A DNA stretch of 12,101 nucleotides from Prevotellaceae bacterium UBA2718 (GTDB taxonomy: Bacteria > Bacteroidota > Bacteroidia > Bacteroidales > Bacteroidaceae): the NCBI GenBank assembly GCA_002353975.1, contig DEKQ01000080.1, positions 6,009 through 18,109 on the forward strand. The letters run 5' to 3'. Positions within the stretch are counted from its first letter, which is position 1. Every line of letters begins with the position of its first letter. Of the stretch, positions 1 through 6,648 are shown piece after piece. Under the pieces are notes generated by a model. The model did not search any database. It was not told where the DNA came from and worked only from the letters and a program-made list of their open reading frames with translations. Both the position numbers and the translations under genes were made by a program.

Positions 1-102
1 GATGTGAACATCACCCGGCTGCGGAAGAAGCTGGGGGACTATGCCTCCCGCATCATTACGCGTCAAGGTTTCGGGTATTGCTTTGAAGGTGTAAACAATT
101 AG
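1..102 (+). CDS. Response regulator, OmpR/PhoB type, C-terminal end (partial)
   Basis: The frame is open from base 1 to the TAG at 100-102 and gives the last 33 residues of a protein whose start lies before the window. The residues (NITRLRKKLG, then IITRQGFGYCF) match the end of the winged-helix DNA-binding domain of OmpR/PhoB regulators: the recognition helix with its R-x-x-R-K-K-L pattern, followed by the wing hairpin, where the family has a 'RGxGYxF' motif. The receiver domain is not visible. The histidine kinase gene begins 26 nt downstream on the same strand, so the two almost certainly form a two-component operon in which this protein is the DNA-binding output. Its target genes cannot be read from the sequence. 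Confidence 0.9.
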   Translation, partial: DVNITRLRKKLGDYASRIITRQGFGYCFEGVNN

Positions 103-128
103 TGGTATCAGAAAAAATTCGTGGTTGA

Positions 129-1061
129 ATGAAAAAGCTTAGTGAAGGAAAACGGATGTGGGGTTATGTGATGGGTATCTTTCTCGTCTATGCCGGCATC
201 TTCATTCTGTTCGATGACTATGACAAGCATTTCCTGCAGCCTTTCGACGAAGTGAGCGACTGGCATCTGCTGTTGTTTTCTATTGTAGTCATGCTGCTGC
301 TGGGGTGGTTACTGTTTCACTATGCCCACCGTATGGACGAGCGCATCAGCCGTGAGCAGATGGCTAAGCAGAACGAGATGCGTCGGCAGCTGACACAGAA
401 CATTGCCCACGAACTGAAGACGCCCGTAGCCAGCATCCTGGGCTATACAGACACCATCCTCGACAATCCAAGCATGAGCGAGGCCACCAGACAGCAGTTC
501 ATTGCCCGCACCAATGCACAGGCACGGCGGCTGACAGCCATGCTACAAGACATTTCCACCCTGAACCGTATGGACTACGCTCCGGGAATGCTGACGGTGG
601 AGCGGGTTGACATCTCCGCATTGTTTGCAGACATCGTGGAGGAGACGGCACTGGCGGTGGAGTCCAGACAGATGAAACTGAACAATTGCCTGCCTGAGGA
701 TGTCTGCATACAGGGTAACTGGTCGCTCATCTACAGTATTTTCCGCAATCTTGTTGACAATGCCATCTACTATGCCGGCGAGGGGACGACGGTTGAAATA
801 TCTGCCGAAGAGCATGATGACAGCTGGGCATTCACCTTCCGCGACAATGGCGTTGGAGTGACAGCTGACCACCTGCCACGCATCTTTGAGCGTTTCTATC
901 GCATCGACAAAGGCCGCAGCCGTGCCCTTGGCGGCACAGGCCTCGGCCTCGCCATCGTGAAGAATGCAGTCCTCCTGCATGGCGGACAGATAAACGCGGT
1001 CGAAGCGGACGGCGGCGGACTGCAATTTGATTTCACTTTGAAGAAGGATAAGACTGCCTAA
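129..1061 (+). CDS. Sensor histidine kinase (two-component system)
   Basis: 310-residue inner-membrane kinase that should autophosphorylate on a histidine and pass the phosphate to the regulator encoded just upstream. Two membrane segments are visible (about residues 11-28 and 45-66), with only about 16 residues between them, so there is no real periplasmic sensor domain. A short linker leads to the HisKA dimerisation helix with the phospho-acceptor in NIAHELKTP (His94). The HATPase domain carries the N box (RNLVDNAIYYA, Asn207 and Asn211), G1 (DNGVG, 239-243), F box (FERFYRID, 253-260) and G2 (GGTGLGLAI, 268-276). All catalytic motifs are intact. The missing sensor loop suggests it reads a membrane or intramembrane signal, or a partner protein, as small intramembrane-sensing kinases do. 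The stimulus is unknown. ATG 129 is the only start that keeps the first helix whole. Confidence 0.93.
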   Translation: MKKLSEGKRMWGYVMGIFLVYAGIFILFDDYDKHFLQPFDEVSDWHLLLFSIVVMLLLGWLLFHYAHRMDERISREQMAKQNEMRRQLTQNIAHELKTPVASILGYTDTILDNPSMSEATRQQFIARTNAQARRLTAMLQDISTLNRMDYAPGMLTVERVDISALFADIVEETALAVESRQMKLNNCLPEDVCIQGNWSLIYSIFRNLVDNAIYYAGEGTTVEISAEEHDDSWAFTFRDNGVGVTADHLPRIFERFYRIDKGRSRALGGTGLGLAIVKNAVLLHGGQINAVEADGGGLQFDFTLKKDKTA

Positions 1062-1107
1062 GCCCCGCCGACTCAACACGGAGGCGGCACTTGCGGAGAG
1101 AACAAAT

Positions 1108-1698
1108 CTACCATCCATTAATCTGGAAACACACACCAACATTTATACCCAGGCCGTGAATCAGTTTGTTCCTATAGTCGTTACTTTGGGTGTCAAACGC
1201 TTTCACGAGGTATGCCTCATCACTCATCGAAGCCATTATGCCGATGCTTGGAGTGACATGTATCTTCACACCAATGCTCGGCGAAACATATAGGCTTATC
1301 CCCTGTTTCTCTTTTGACAGAGAATACTTCTCGTTTGTCCCTACGTTCTTCTTGTTAAACATGACGAAACCTCCAAGACGCAGATTGACAAAGGGGGAGA
1401 ATCTGCGGTCCATAAAGAAGTAGTGCGTACTGAGATAGAGGGGAATTGCAGAAAACTTGTAGTCTTTGCGATAACTATACCCTACACCTGGTCCTATGCT
1501 GAAACGCTCGTTAATGAACTTCTCATGCAGGTAGTTTGCCGAGACTCCTCCATCCCCATATTGACCAAGGCCCTTAGCCACACACACATCAACCACATTC
1601 AAACAGCCCCCTTCTGGGTCAAACGAGGTCTGAGCATTCGATGATGCCGCAACCGTCAGCATCGCCAACAGGGACAAGAGTTGTATGTTACATTTCAT
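1108..1698 (-). CDS. Small outer-membrane beta-barrel protein
   Basis: I start this at 1698, six codons inside the longest open frame, because that ATG begins a standard signal peptide (MKCNIQLLSLLAML…, cleavage after SSNAQ, about residue 23). The mature part, about 170 residues, alternates polar and hydrophobic residues in strand-sized blocks rich in Gly and aromatic residues: FSIGPGVGYSYRKDY, FSPFVNLRLGGFVMF, GISLYVSPSIGVKI, HGLGINVGVCFQI. This fits an eight-strand porin-like barrel (OMP_b-brl type). There is no enzymatic motif. It is last in the minus-strand run of envelope genes, 77 nt after the neighbouring barrel gene, and converges with the histidine kinase. Such barrels are structural or adhesive or have no known role. 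The assignment to the class is solid, but the function is unknown. Confidence 0.82.
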   Translation of the reverse strand: MKCNIQLLSLLAMLTVAASSNAQTSFDPEGGCLNVVDVCVAKGLGQYGDGGVSANYLHEKFINERFSIGPGVGYSYRKDYKFSAIPLYLSTHYFFMDRRFSPFVNLRLGGFVMFNKKNVGTNEKYSLSKEKQGISLYVSPSIGVKIHVTPSIGIMASMSDEAYLVKAFDTQSNDYRNKLIHGLGINVGVCFQINGW

Positions 1699-1775
1699 AT
1701 AGTTCGTTACAAGCACAAGGAATATAATGACAATGGCCTTTCTGCTCTGCTCCCGACCATTCCCCTATCTTCTCC

Positions 1776-2408
1776 TTACAGGTCAAATCTGTAACCCAAA
1801 GTCAATTGTATGACTCTGTTGCGTATCTTGACGGCATCGAGTTTTGTAGTGTTTGTCAGGCCGAGATTGTAGCGGGCGTCTATCTGAACCGGACCGATAT
1901 TATATGACAAGCCTATTGGAATGCTAAGGTCAAAAGTCCTGAACCAGGTGTCATCGCTCGACGTCGATGCCCAGTTACCATGTCCATCAAGCATTTCGCC
2001 TTCCGCGCTCTTCTTCAGCGCAAAGCCTGGCTGCAGGCCTACATGAAAGGCGAAGTCACGGGCAATATAGAAATTGGCAGTCAGGGGGATATTGAGATAG
2101 TGCAATGTGTATGAATAGTTGCGGAACGCCTGATTGTCCTTCATCTTTGTTCCTTGATTGGAATACAGGAGTCCGCCAGACAAACTGAACCAGTTTTTAA
2201 GCTGATACTCCAACTCCGCACCTGCCACAAGCCCTACCTTGTTGGTATATTCAATCTTCGTGTCCTCTGCAACATAGATGTCCGGATCTGTCAGCCTTGC
2301 GATATTCACACCCACCTTGGGCGTCAAAGTCCAACTGCCCACTTCTCTTTGAGCATTGCCCATGAAAGGCATTGCAAGCATTGCTAATAGAACAAGGTTT
2401 CTCTTCAT
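1776..2408 (-). CDS. Outer-membrane beta-barrel (PorT/OMP_b-brl_2-like) protein
   Basis: 210 residues from the ATG at 2408. The open frame also has an in-frame ATG at 2444 (222 residues), created by a near-exact 36-nt tandem duplication of the start region. I prefer 2408 because it gives a compact signal peptide (MKRNLVLLAMLAMPFMGNAQ). Barrel strands follow: WTLTPKVGVNIARL, VGLVAGAELEYQL, WFSLSGGLLYSNQG, LHYLNIPLTANFYI, FAFHVGLQPGFAL, FDLSIPIGLSYNI, VQIDARYNLGLT, and the closing RVIQLTLGYRFDL with the aromatic C-terminus typical of Bam substrates. The spacing and the 'YLNIPL' strand are characteristic of the PorT-like OMP_b-brl_2 family of Bacteroidota. It lies 82 nt after the lipoprotein gene on the same strand. 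No substrate can be inferred. Confidence 0.85.
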   Translation of the reverse strand: MKRNLVLLAMLAMPFMGNAQREVGSWTLTPKVGVNIARLTDPDIYVAEDTKIEYTNKVGLVAGAELEYQLKNWFSLSGGLLYSNQGTKMKDNQAFRNYSYTLHYLNIPLTANFYIARDFAFHVGLQPGFALKKSAEGEMLDGHGNWASTSSDDTWFRTFDLSIPIGLSYNIGPVQIDARYNLGLTNTTKLDAVKIRNRVIQLTLGYRFDL

Positions 2409-2452
2409 GATGTTTTGAGTTAATAGAATAAGCTTTCTCTTCATGATGTTTT
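2384..2452. repeat. 36-nt tandem duplication over a translation start
   Basis: Bases 2384-2416 and 2420-2452 match at 30 of 33 positions, offset by 36 nt. Each copy carries, on the minus strand, the segment CATCATGAAGAGAAA with its own ATG, so the barrel gene has two in-frame starts (2444 and 2408). The encoded copies read MKRKLILL and MKRNLVLL. The three differences fall inside the coding part. Confidence 0.9.
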
Positions 2453-2463
2453 TTGTTATATCC

Positions 2464-2487
2464 TAAAAACAAAACGGATTGTCCGCC
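2464..2487 (-). terminator. Possible weak terminator after the lipoprotein gene
   Basis: On the minus strand, right after the lipoprotein stop codon, there is a CGGA-CAA-TCCG hairpin (2485-2475) followed by TTTTGTTTTT (2474-2465). The stem is only 4-5 bp, so termination would be partial at best. It separates the lipoprotein gene from the barrel gene. Confidence 0.3.
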
Positions 2488-2490
2488 TTT

Positions 2491-3180
2491 TTATTTCTCC
2501 ACTTTGAAGAGAATGTGCATAAAGTTACCGTTTTCTGAGCCGACACTCTGTATTAGGTCAGAGCCGTCGTAGATGGCTTTCAGCTGTAGTGCTACGCCCG
2601 ATTTTGCGAATGACAGGAAAGAGTTTGGCTCTTTCAGTTCGTCAGGAGTACAAAGATAATACTCGCTGTTGTTACCGAACTCTATGCGAATGTGGTGTTC
2701 TGCGCCGCCATAGCTCAGGTTCAGCGACATCACATTTGGCGTGAAAGTCCATTTGATGTGCTTATAGTCGGTGTCGTAACTGAGTTCATAGCGGGCCGTG
2801 ATGGCCTGGGGAGAGGCTTCGGCGAGCGCATTACTCAACTCTTCGTCTGCATCAACGACCTTTGATATAAGGGATACAGGGAAGTCTTGGAAGAACACAT
2901 ACTGCATCTTATAGTCGGACACTTCAAGCTGCACACCATCGATGTTTTCTTCAAGGGCTTCATAAACATGTCGTCCGTTCTCGTCTGTCCGTTCCTTACA
3001 ATCCTTATTCTTATATACAATGAGATACTGTCCCTGATATTTGCCTGAAATGCTACGCCCGTATGTTTCCTTTTGTTCTGCCGTCAGCCGCCTTTCCACA
3101 TAGTTGTCGCCGCTGCAAGAGGCAAGTGAGAGGACAGCAAGCACCAAAAAAGCGAGTCTCCATTTATACAATGTTTTCAT
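2491..3180 (-). CDS. Lipoprotein, possibly DUF4840-like
   Basis: 229 residues from the ATG at 3180. A second in-frame ATG lies at 3192, but the inner one opens a clean lipoprotein signal. The N-terminus has a positive start (MKTLYKWR), a hydrophobic core, and the lipobox LASC with the lipidated Cys at residue 22, followed by SGDN. The mature protein is beta-rich with a 'GKYQGQYLIVY' opening, a central YELSYDTDYKHIKWTFTP stretch, and a C-terminal hydrophobic strand ending HILFKVEK. Length and layout resemble the Bacteroidales DUF4840 lipoproteins, but this is recall, not a search. No catalytic motif is visible. It lies between the receptor operon and the two small barrels on the same strand. 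The residue after Cys is Ser, which by itself does not predict export to the surface. Confidence 0.75.
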   Translation of the reverse strand: MKTLYKWRLAFLVLAVLSLASCSGDNYVERRLTAEQKETYGRSISGKYQGQYLIVYKNKDCKERTDENGRHVYEALEENIDGVQLEVSDYKMQYVFFQDFPVSLISKVVDADEELSNALAEASPQAITARYELSYDTDYKHIKWTFTPNVMSLNLSYGGAEHHIRIEFGNNSEYYLCTPDELKEPNSFLSFAKSGVALQLKAIYDGSDLIQSVGSENGNFMHILFKVEK

Positions 3181-3330
3181 TTCCCAAATCATATTTGTTA
3201 TTCATGTTCTGCTTCACTAAACGCAGTATGGCCGGAAATCTTGCGCCATCGGGCGTTAATTATTCCTAATTGAGAGGACATCAGTACCGATGCAAGACTG
3301 ATGCGCATAATAATGCAGGGAGATAGAGAG

Positions 3331-3391
3331 GAGCGTCCTGTGGCATATAGCGTCTTGAAGCAGGAAGAGATGCTATGCCACAGGGACGCTC
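3331..3391. repeat. Long hairpin between receptor operon and lipoprotein gene
   Basis: GAGCGTCC-TGTGGCATA (3331-3347) pairs with TATGCCACA-G-GGACGCTC (3374-3391), and the stem continues with GCGTCTT (3350-3356) against the AGATGC region (3367-3373). The total is about 24 bp with a 1-nt and a 2-nt bulge. It starts 8 nt after the receptor stop codon. No U-tract follows on the minus strand, so it is not a classic intrinsic terminator. It could be a 3' stabiliser, a processing site that separates expression of the receptor from the downstream lipoprotein, or an interspersed repeat. Confidence 0.75.
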
Positions 3392-3399
3392 TATGTGGT

Positions 3400-6000
3400 T
3401 TACATTCTGTTTTTCTCTGCGTTACCGGCGCCTGTACCCTTATACTTCGACGGGGTTACGTTGAAGCGATAGCGCAGGGAGAGGATGACGGAACGCGTGT
3501 CGTTGTCCTCGGCCTTAGTCACCTTCATGCGGCTGAAGTAGAATGTACCGTAGCTTGCACCTTGGTTGAAGAGGTCGTTGCCCGTCAGTTTGATGTTGAG
3601 GCGACGCTTGAAAAGGTCTTTGCTGACGCTAAGTGACAGCATCGCATTGGTGGTCTCTATTTTGAAGTTTGAACCGGTATAGCCGTGCGTGTGCATATTG
3701 AAGTCGGCCTGCAGCAGCCATTCGTGCGGCAGGGAGACGATGTTGCCCAGCTGCAGCGACAGCATCGGAGTATTGAGGTGCATGTCCTGGCCGTTATAGG
3801 TTGTCGTGACCCATTGCTTCATGAATGTGACATTATACTGCGGCGTCCACGTTATGCCGTCCGCCAGCCTGACATCGCGCTGCGCTCCGAGCGTGAGGAT
3901 GAGCCAGTCGCAGTCGTTATAGTTCTTGATGGTGGCTATGTTCACCTTGCTATCCTGCTCCATACTCTCCATGACGCTCATGAACGGGTCTATGCAATGC
4001 ACAAAGTTGGCAGTCAGATAGAAGCCCTTCCACATCGCCATAGCATTCAGGTTGTGATACTTCACAGGGCGCAGATAGGGATTTCCCGTCACCCTGTTCA
4101 GCCGGTTCTCATACATCACGTCGTTGTTCAGCAGCCAGTAGGCCGGGCGGTTCGTGCGCTTGGCATAGCTCAGGGAGAGCTGCACCTTCTTGACGGCAGC
4201 CGACAGGGCGACGGATGGGAAGAGGTCATCGTAGGTGCGGCATTGGTCGCCACGGCGCAGGCCGTTGACGTAGTAGTCAGACGATACGTGCTCATAGCGC
4301 AGACCGGCCTGCAGTTGCATGCGCCCCAACTGCTGTCGCAGCTCCACGAACGGAGCCATATTGCTCTCATGCTGCTCATTCTGGCTGTTCTCTATATAGC
4401 CCTCCACGTTCTCAAAGCTGCTACTCCAGCGGGTATTGGTATATTCCTCACCCACGGACAGCTCGCCCTTCCACAACGGATAGCTGACGATAAGCTTCTC
4501 AGCCACCATCCTGCCATGCGTATTTGTCTCGGTGTTCACGTCGCGGTCTTCGTAATTGAGGCTCTGTTCCCGCTGCCCGTTGCTGCTCTGCCGCTTGTAG
4601 GAAGTGTAGTCGGCATTGAAGTCAAAGGAGAACCGCCCCACCTTTCCTATATAATAAAGGTTTGCCTGATGCTTGGGCGTGTTCCTGTCACGACGTGTTC
4701 CGCTGTTGTGCAGATGGTCATAAGGGCTGCCGTCAGCCTGCAAGTCATCGGAATTGTCGTAGCTGGTCTTCACGTAGTCGTAGGTATGCTGATAGAATCC
4801 GCCGAAGGAATTGCTGTCGTTCAGCTGATAGTTGAAGCCGCCGCGTCCTTCAAGGTATGGGTTACGCGCCGTGGACTCATTGCGATTGGTGACGGACCAC
4901 AGCGTATCGGCAAAGGCGGCCTGCTCGTAGTTGCCCTTCTCCACCCTCTTGTTATAGGCTCCAAAGAGGTTGGCAAACAGCTCCATTCCTCCCTTTCGGT
5001 AGGTCAGGTTGATGCGTTCGTTGTTGACATAGCCACGCCCCTTGCGGCTCCATGAGGTCAGCTCTACGCCTATGCCCTCGCCCTGCACACGCTTTGTACG
5101 GATTATGATTACGGCATTGACCGAAGCATCATATCGGGCACCGGGATTCTGAACCACCTCGATGTTGCGTATATTGTCCGACAGGATGTTGCGCAGCTCG
5201 TTCAGGTCGGTCAGCTTGCGGTTGTTCACATAAATGACCGGCGCGCCCTTGCCCAGAATCTCATAGCCTTCGCCGTTCTTTGAGATTGTCGGCACCCGCG
5301 AAAGCACATCCTCCGCCGTGCCCAGGCGCTCCATCACCGTGCCTTCCACGTTCATCACAAGCGAGTTTCCCTGCATCTGCACCTTGGGACGCTCTCCCTG
5401 CACCACCACGCCCTTGATGGTGTAATTGTCCGGTTGCATCCTGACTGTTCCCACTTCGGGCTTCTCGCAGAGCCTGTAGAGGGTCTTGTAACCGACGTAT
5501 GTGATGCGTACAAGCACCTTCTCCTGCTCTATCGGTACGGCGAAGTAGCCGCTCTCGTTCGACACGCCACCGCTGAGCAGCAGGGAGTCGGCAGGATTGA
5601 GCACGGCGACATTGGCGTACGCCACGGGGTGTCCCTGTTCGTCTATGATGTTGCCAGTCAGCCGGCGATCGGTCTTGTGGATGCACTCCACGAAGATTTT
5701 CTTACCGTCGGGGTTGCTGTAATCCACCGTCATGCTGACAGGATAGAAGCCTATCATCTGCTGAATGGCATCGGGCAGCGTCTTGCGACTGATGGTGGTG
5801 GTGATGCGGAAGTCCTCCAACTCGTTGTAGAGAAACATTATGGCGTAGTCCGTCTGCTGCCTGGCAAGCCCGCTGAGGGCATCAGAGAGCGACACATTAT
5901 TATATTTGCCATTCACGTATTTACCTTTGACAATCTGCTGCGCCCGCGCGCTAACAGCCAATAGCAGGGCAGAGAAAATGAGTGCAATGTATCTATTCAT
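3400..6000 (-). CDS. TonB-dependent-receptor-like outer-membrane protein with STN-like signalling domain
   Basis: 866 residues. Signal peptide at 1-20 (MNRYIALIFS…SARA). Residues about 28-108 (NNVSLSDALSGLARQQ…, then TLPDAIQQMIGFYPVSM) form an STN/secretin-like domain, the element by which FecA-type receptors contact their anti-sigma factor. Residues about 112-188 are a carboxypeptidase-regulatory-like beta-sandwich (GNIIDEQGHPVAYANVAV … ITYVGYKTL). A plug domain follows (about 196-303, with the NPGARYDASVNAVI motif). The rest is a barrel of the PF14905 type that ends YRFNVTPSKYKGTGAGN…EKNR, a hallmark tail of that group. No SusD gene is adjacent, so this is not a standard SusCD glycan importer. 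The gene begins 9 nt after the FecR-like gene and is surely co-transcribed. It is probably both the ligand-binding receptor and the signal input for the sigma factor. The ligand is unknown. No frameshift is seen. Confidence 0.93.
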   Translation of the reverse strand: MNRYIALIFSALLLAVSARAQQIVKGKYVNGKYNNVSLSDALSGLARQQTDYAIMFLYNELEDFRITTTISRKTLPDAIQQMIGFYPVSMTVDYSNPDGKKIFVECIHKTDRRLTGNIIDEQGHPVAYANVAVLNPADSLLLSGGVSNESGYFAVPIEQEKVLVRITYVGYKTLYRLCEKPEVGTVRMQPDNYTIKGVVVQGERPKVQMQGNSLVMNVEGTVMERLGTAEDVLSRVPTISKNGEGYEILGKGAPVIYVNNRKLTDLNELRNILSDNIRNIEVVQNPGARYDASVNAVIIIRTKRVQGEGIGVELTSWSRKGRGYVNNERINLTYRKGGMELFANLFGAYNKRVEKGNYEQAAFADTLWSVTNRNESTARNPYLEGRGGFNYQLNDSNSFGGFYQHTYDYVKTSYDNSDDLQADGSPYDHLHNSGTRRDRNTPKHQANLYYIGKVGRFSFDFNADYTSYKRQSSNGQREQSLNYEDRDVNTETNTHGRMVAEKLIVSYPLWKGELSVGEEYTNTRWSSSFENVEGYIENSQNEQHESNMAPFVELRQQLGRMQLQAGLRYEHVSSDYYVNGLRRGDQCRTYDDLFPSVALSAAVKKVQLSLSYAKRTNRPAYWLLNNDVMYENRLNRVTGNPYLRPVKYHNLNAMAMWKGFYLTANFVHCIDPFMSVMESMEQDSKVNIATIKNYNDCDWLILTLGAQRDVRLADGITWTPQYNVTFMKQWVTTTYNGQDMHLNTPMLSLQLGNIVSLPHEWLLQADFNMHTHGYTGSNFKIETTNAMLSLSVSKDLFKRRLNIKLTGNDLFNQGASYGTFYFSRMKVTKAEDNDTRSVILSLRYRFNVTPSKYKGTGAGNAEKNRM

Positions 6001-6009
6001 GGCGGCAGT

Positions 6010-6648
6010 CTATTCTACGGTTATCTCCTTATCTCTCAACGTGACCTTCAGGCGTTCAAACTGGTTGAGGTCGCTTACTACCTGCCCTATGCCCTGCTGC
6101 GGGTTCCACACAAAGCGAAACCGGAACTCACGCACCTCTTCGTTGGCAAATGTGACCTTGACATCATAGTAGGCTGCTATCTCAGGCAGCATCTTCTCCA
6201 GCGGTATGTTGTCGTAGATGACAGGCTGCATGGCAACGGTATCTTCTGTAAGTGAAGGGTGAAGAGTGAAGGATGAGGAATTTGCTGCCGCAGTAGTGTC
6301 TGCCACTTTCATGGCTTTCTGTTCCTGATGCTGGCGGGCAATGTGTATGGCAGCAAAGGCGATGCCTGACACTATGAGCACGCCGATAACGGATGCCGCA
6401 ATCTTTCTGAATTGAGAAGTGTGCCGCGCCGCCTGATGTGTGGTAGCGCATAACTTCTGCCATTCTTCATCTATGACCTGGTCGGTAATCTGTTCCTCTG
6501 CACGTGCGGCATCAATGGCGCTGCGGGTCTTTGACATCAGCGTGTATAGTTCGCGACATTCATCGTCGAGAAGTATCTGCTGCCATTCGTCGGCAGAGTA
6601 TGCTTGCGGATGCTCCATCATCTGGAGCAAGAGGTCTGTCTTGTTCAT
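6010..6648 (-). CDS. Short FecR-like anti-sigma factor with DUF4974 domain
   Basis: 212 residues, against roughly 300-400 for typical Bacteroidota FecR proteins. Residues 1-80 are a cytoplasmic helical region expected to hold the sigma factor. One membrane helix spans 83-104 (IAASVIGVLIVSGIAFAAIH). A short linker (105-140) leads directly to a DUF4974 module (about 142-212: VIYDNIPLEKMLPEIAAYYDVKVTFANE, ending VTLRDKEITVE), the periplasmic domain thought to meet the receptor's STN domain. The usual FecR beta-rich domain (PF04773) is absent. Its ATG overlaps the sigma factor's stop (ATGA at 6645-6648), so translation is probably coupled. The linker is encoded by a 7-nt tandem repeat (6252-6279). 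Role: senses receptor occupancy and restrains or activates the ECF sigma factor. Confidence 0.87.
   Translation of the reverse strand: MNKTDLLLQMMEHPQAYSADEWQQILLDDECRELYTLMSKTRSAIDAARAEEQITDQVIDEEWQKLCATTHQAARHTSQFRKIAASVIGVLIVSGIAFAAIHIARQHQEQKAMKVADTTAAANSSSFTLHPSLTEDTVAMQPVIYDNIPLEKMLPEIAAYYDVKVTFANEEVREFRFRFVWNPQQGIGQVVSDLNQFERLKVTLRDKEITVE
6252..6279. repeat. Four-copy 7-nt tandem repeat inside the anti-sigma gene
   Basis: Plus-strand units are GTGAAGG (6252), GTGAAGA (6259), GTGAAGG (6266) and a degenerate ATGAGGA (6273). On the coding strand they encode a Ser/Phe/Leu/His-rich stretch (NSSSFTLHPSL, residues 123-133) in the periplasmic linker. Gain or loss of one unit would shift the reading frame before DUF4974. 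Confidence 0.85.

Noticed and set aside
1062..1107. Bidirectional terminator between the kinase and the barrel gene
   Set aside because: Only a 5-bp CCGCC/GGCGG stem (1065-1069 with 1083-1087) and no T-rich run on either strand.
543..1142. A 199-codon minus-strand open frame opposite the histidine kinase
   Set aside because: It is antisense to all conserved kinase motifs, and its translation has no domain. It is a shadow frame.
3685..5055. A 456-codon open frame on the plus strand, antisense to the receptor gene
   Set aside because: It mirrors the reading frame of a well-supported receptor gene, its translation is a low-complexity mix of Val/His/Leu/Arg without domains, and no promoter precedes it. 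It is a shadow of the codon bias of the real gene.
3400..6000. SusC of a polysaccharide utilisation locus
   Set aside because: No SusD gene, no glycoside hydrolase, and the barrel ends with the PF14905-type tail rather than the usual SusC features.
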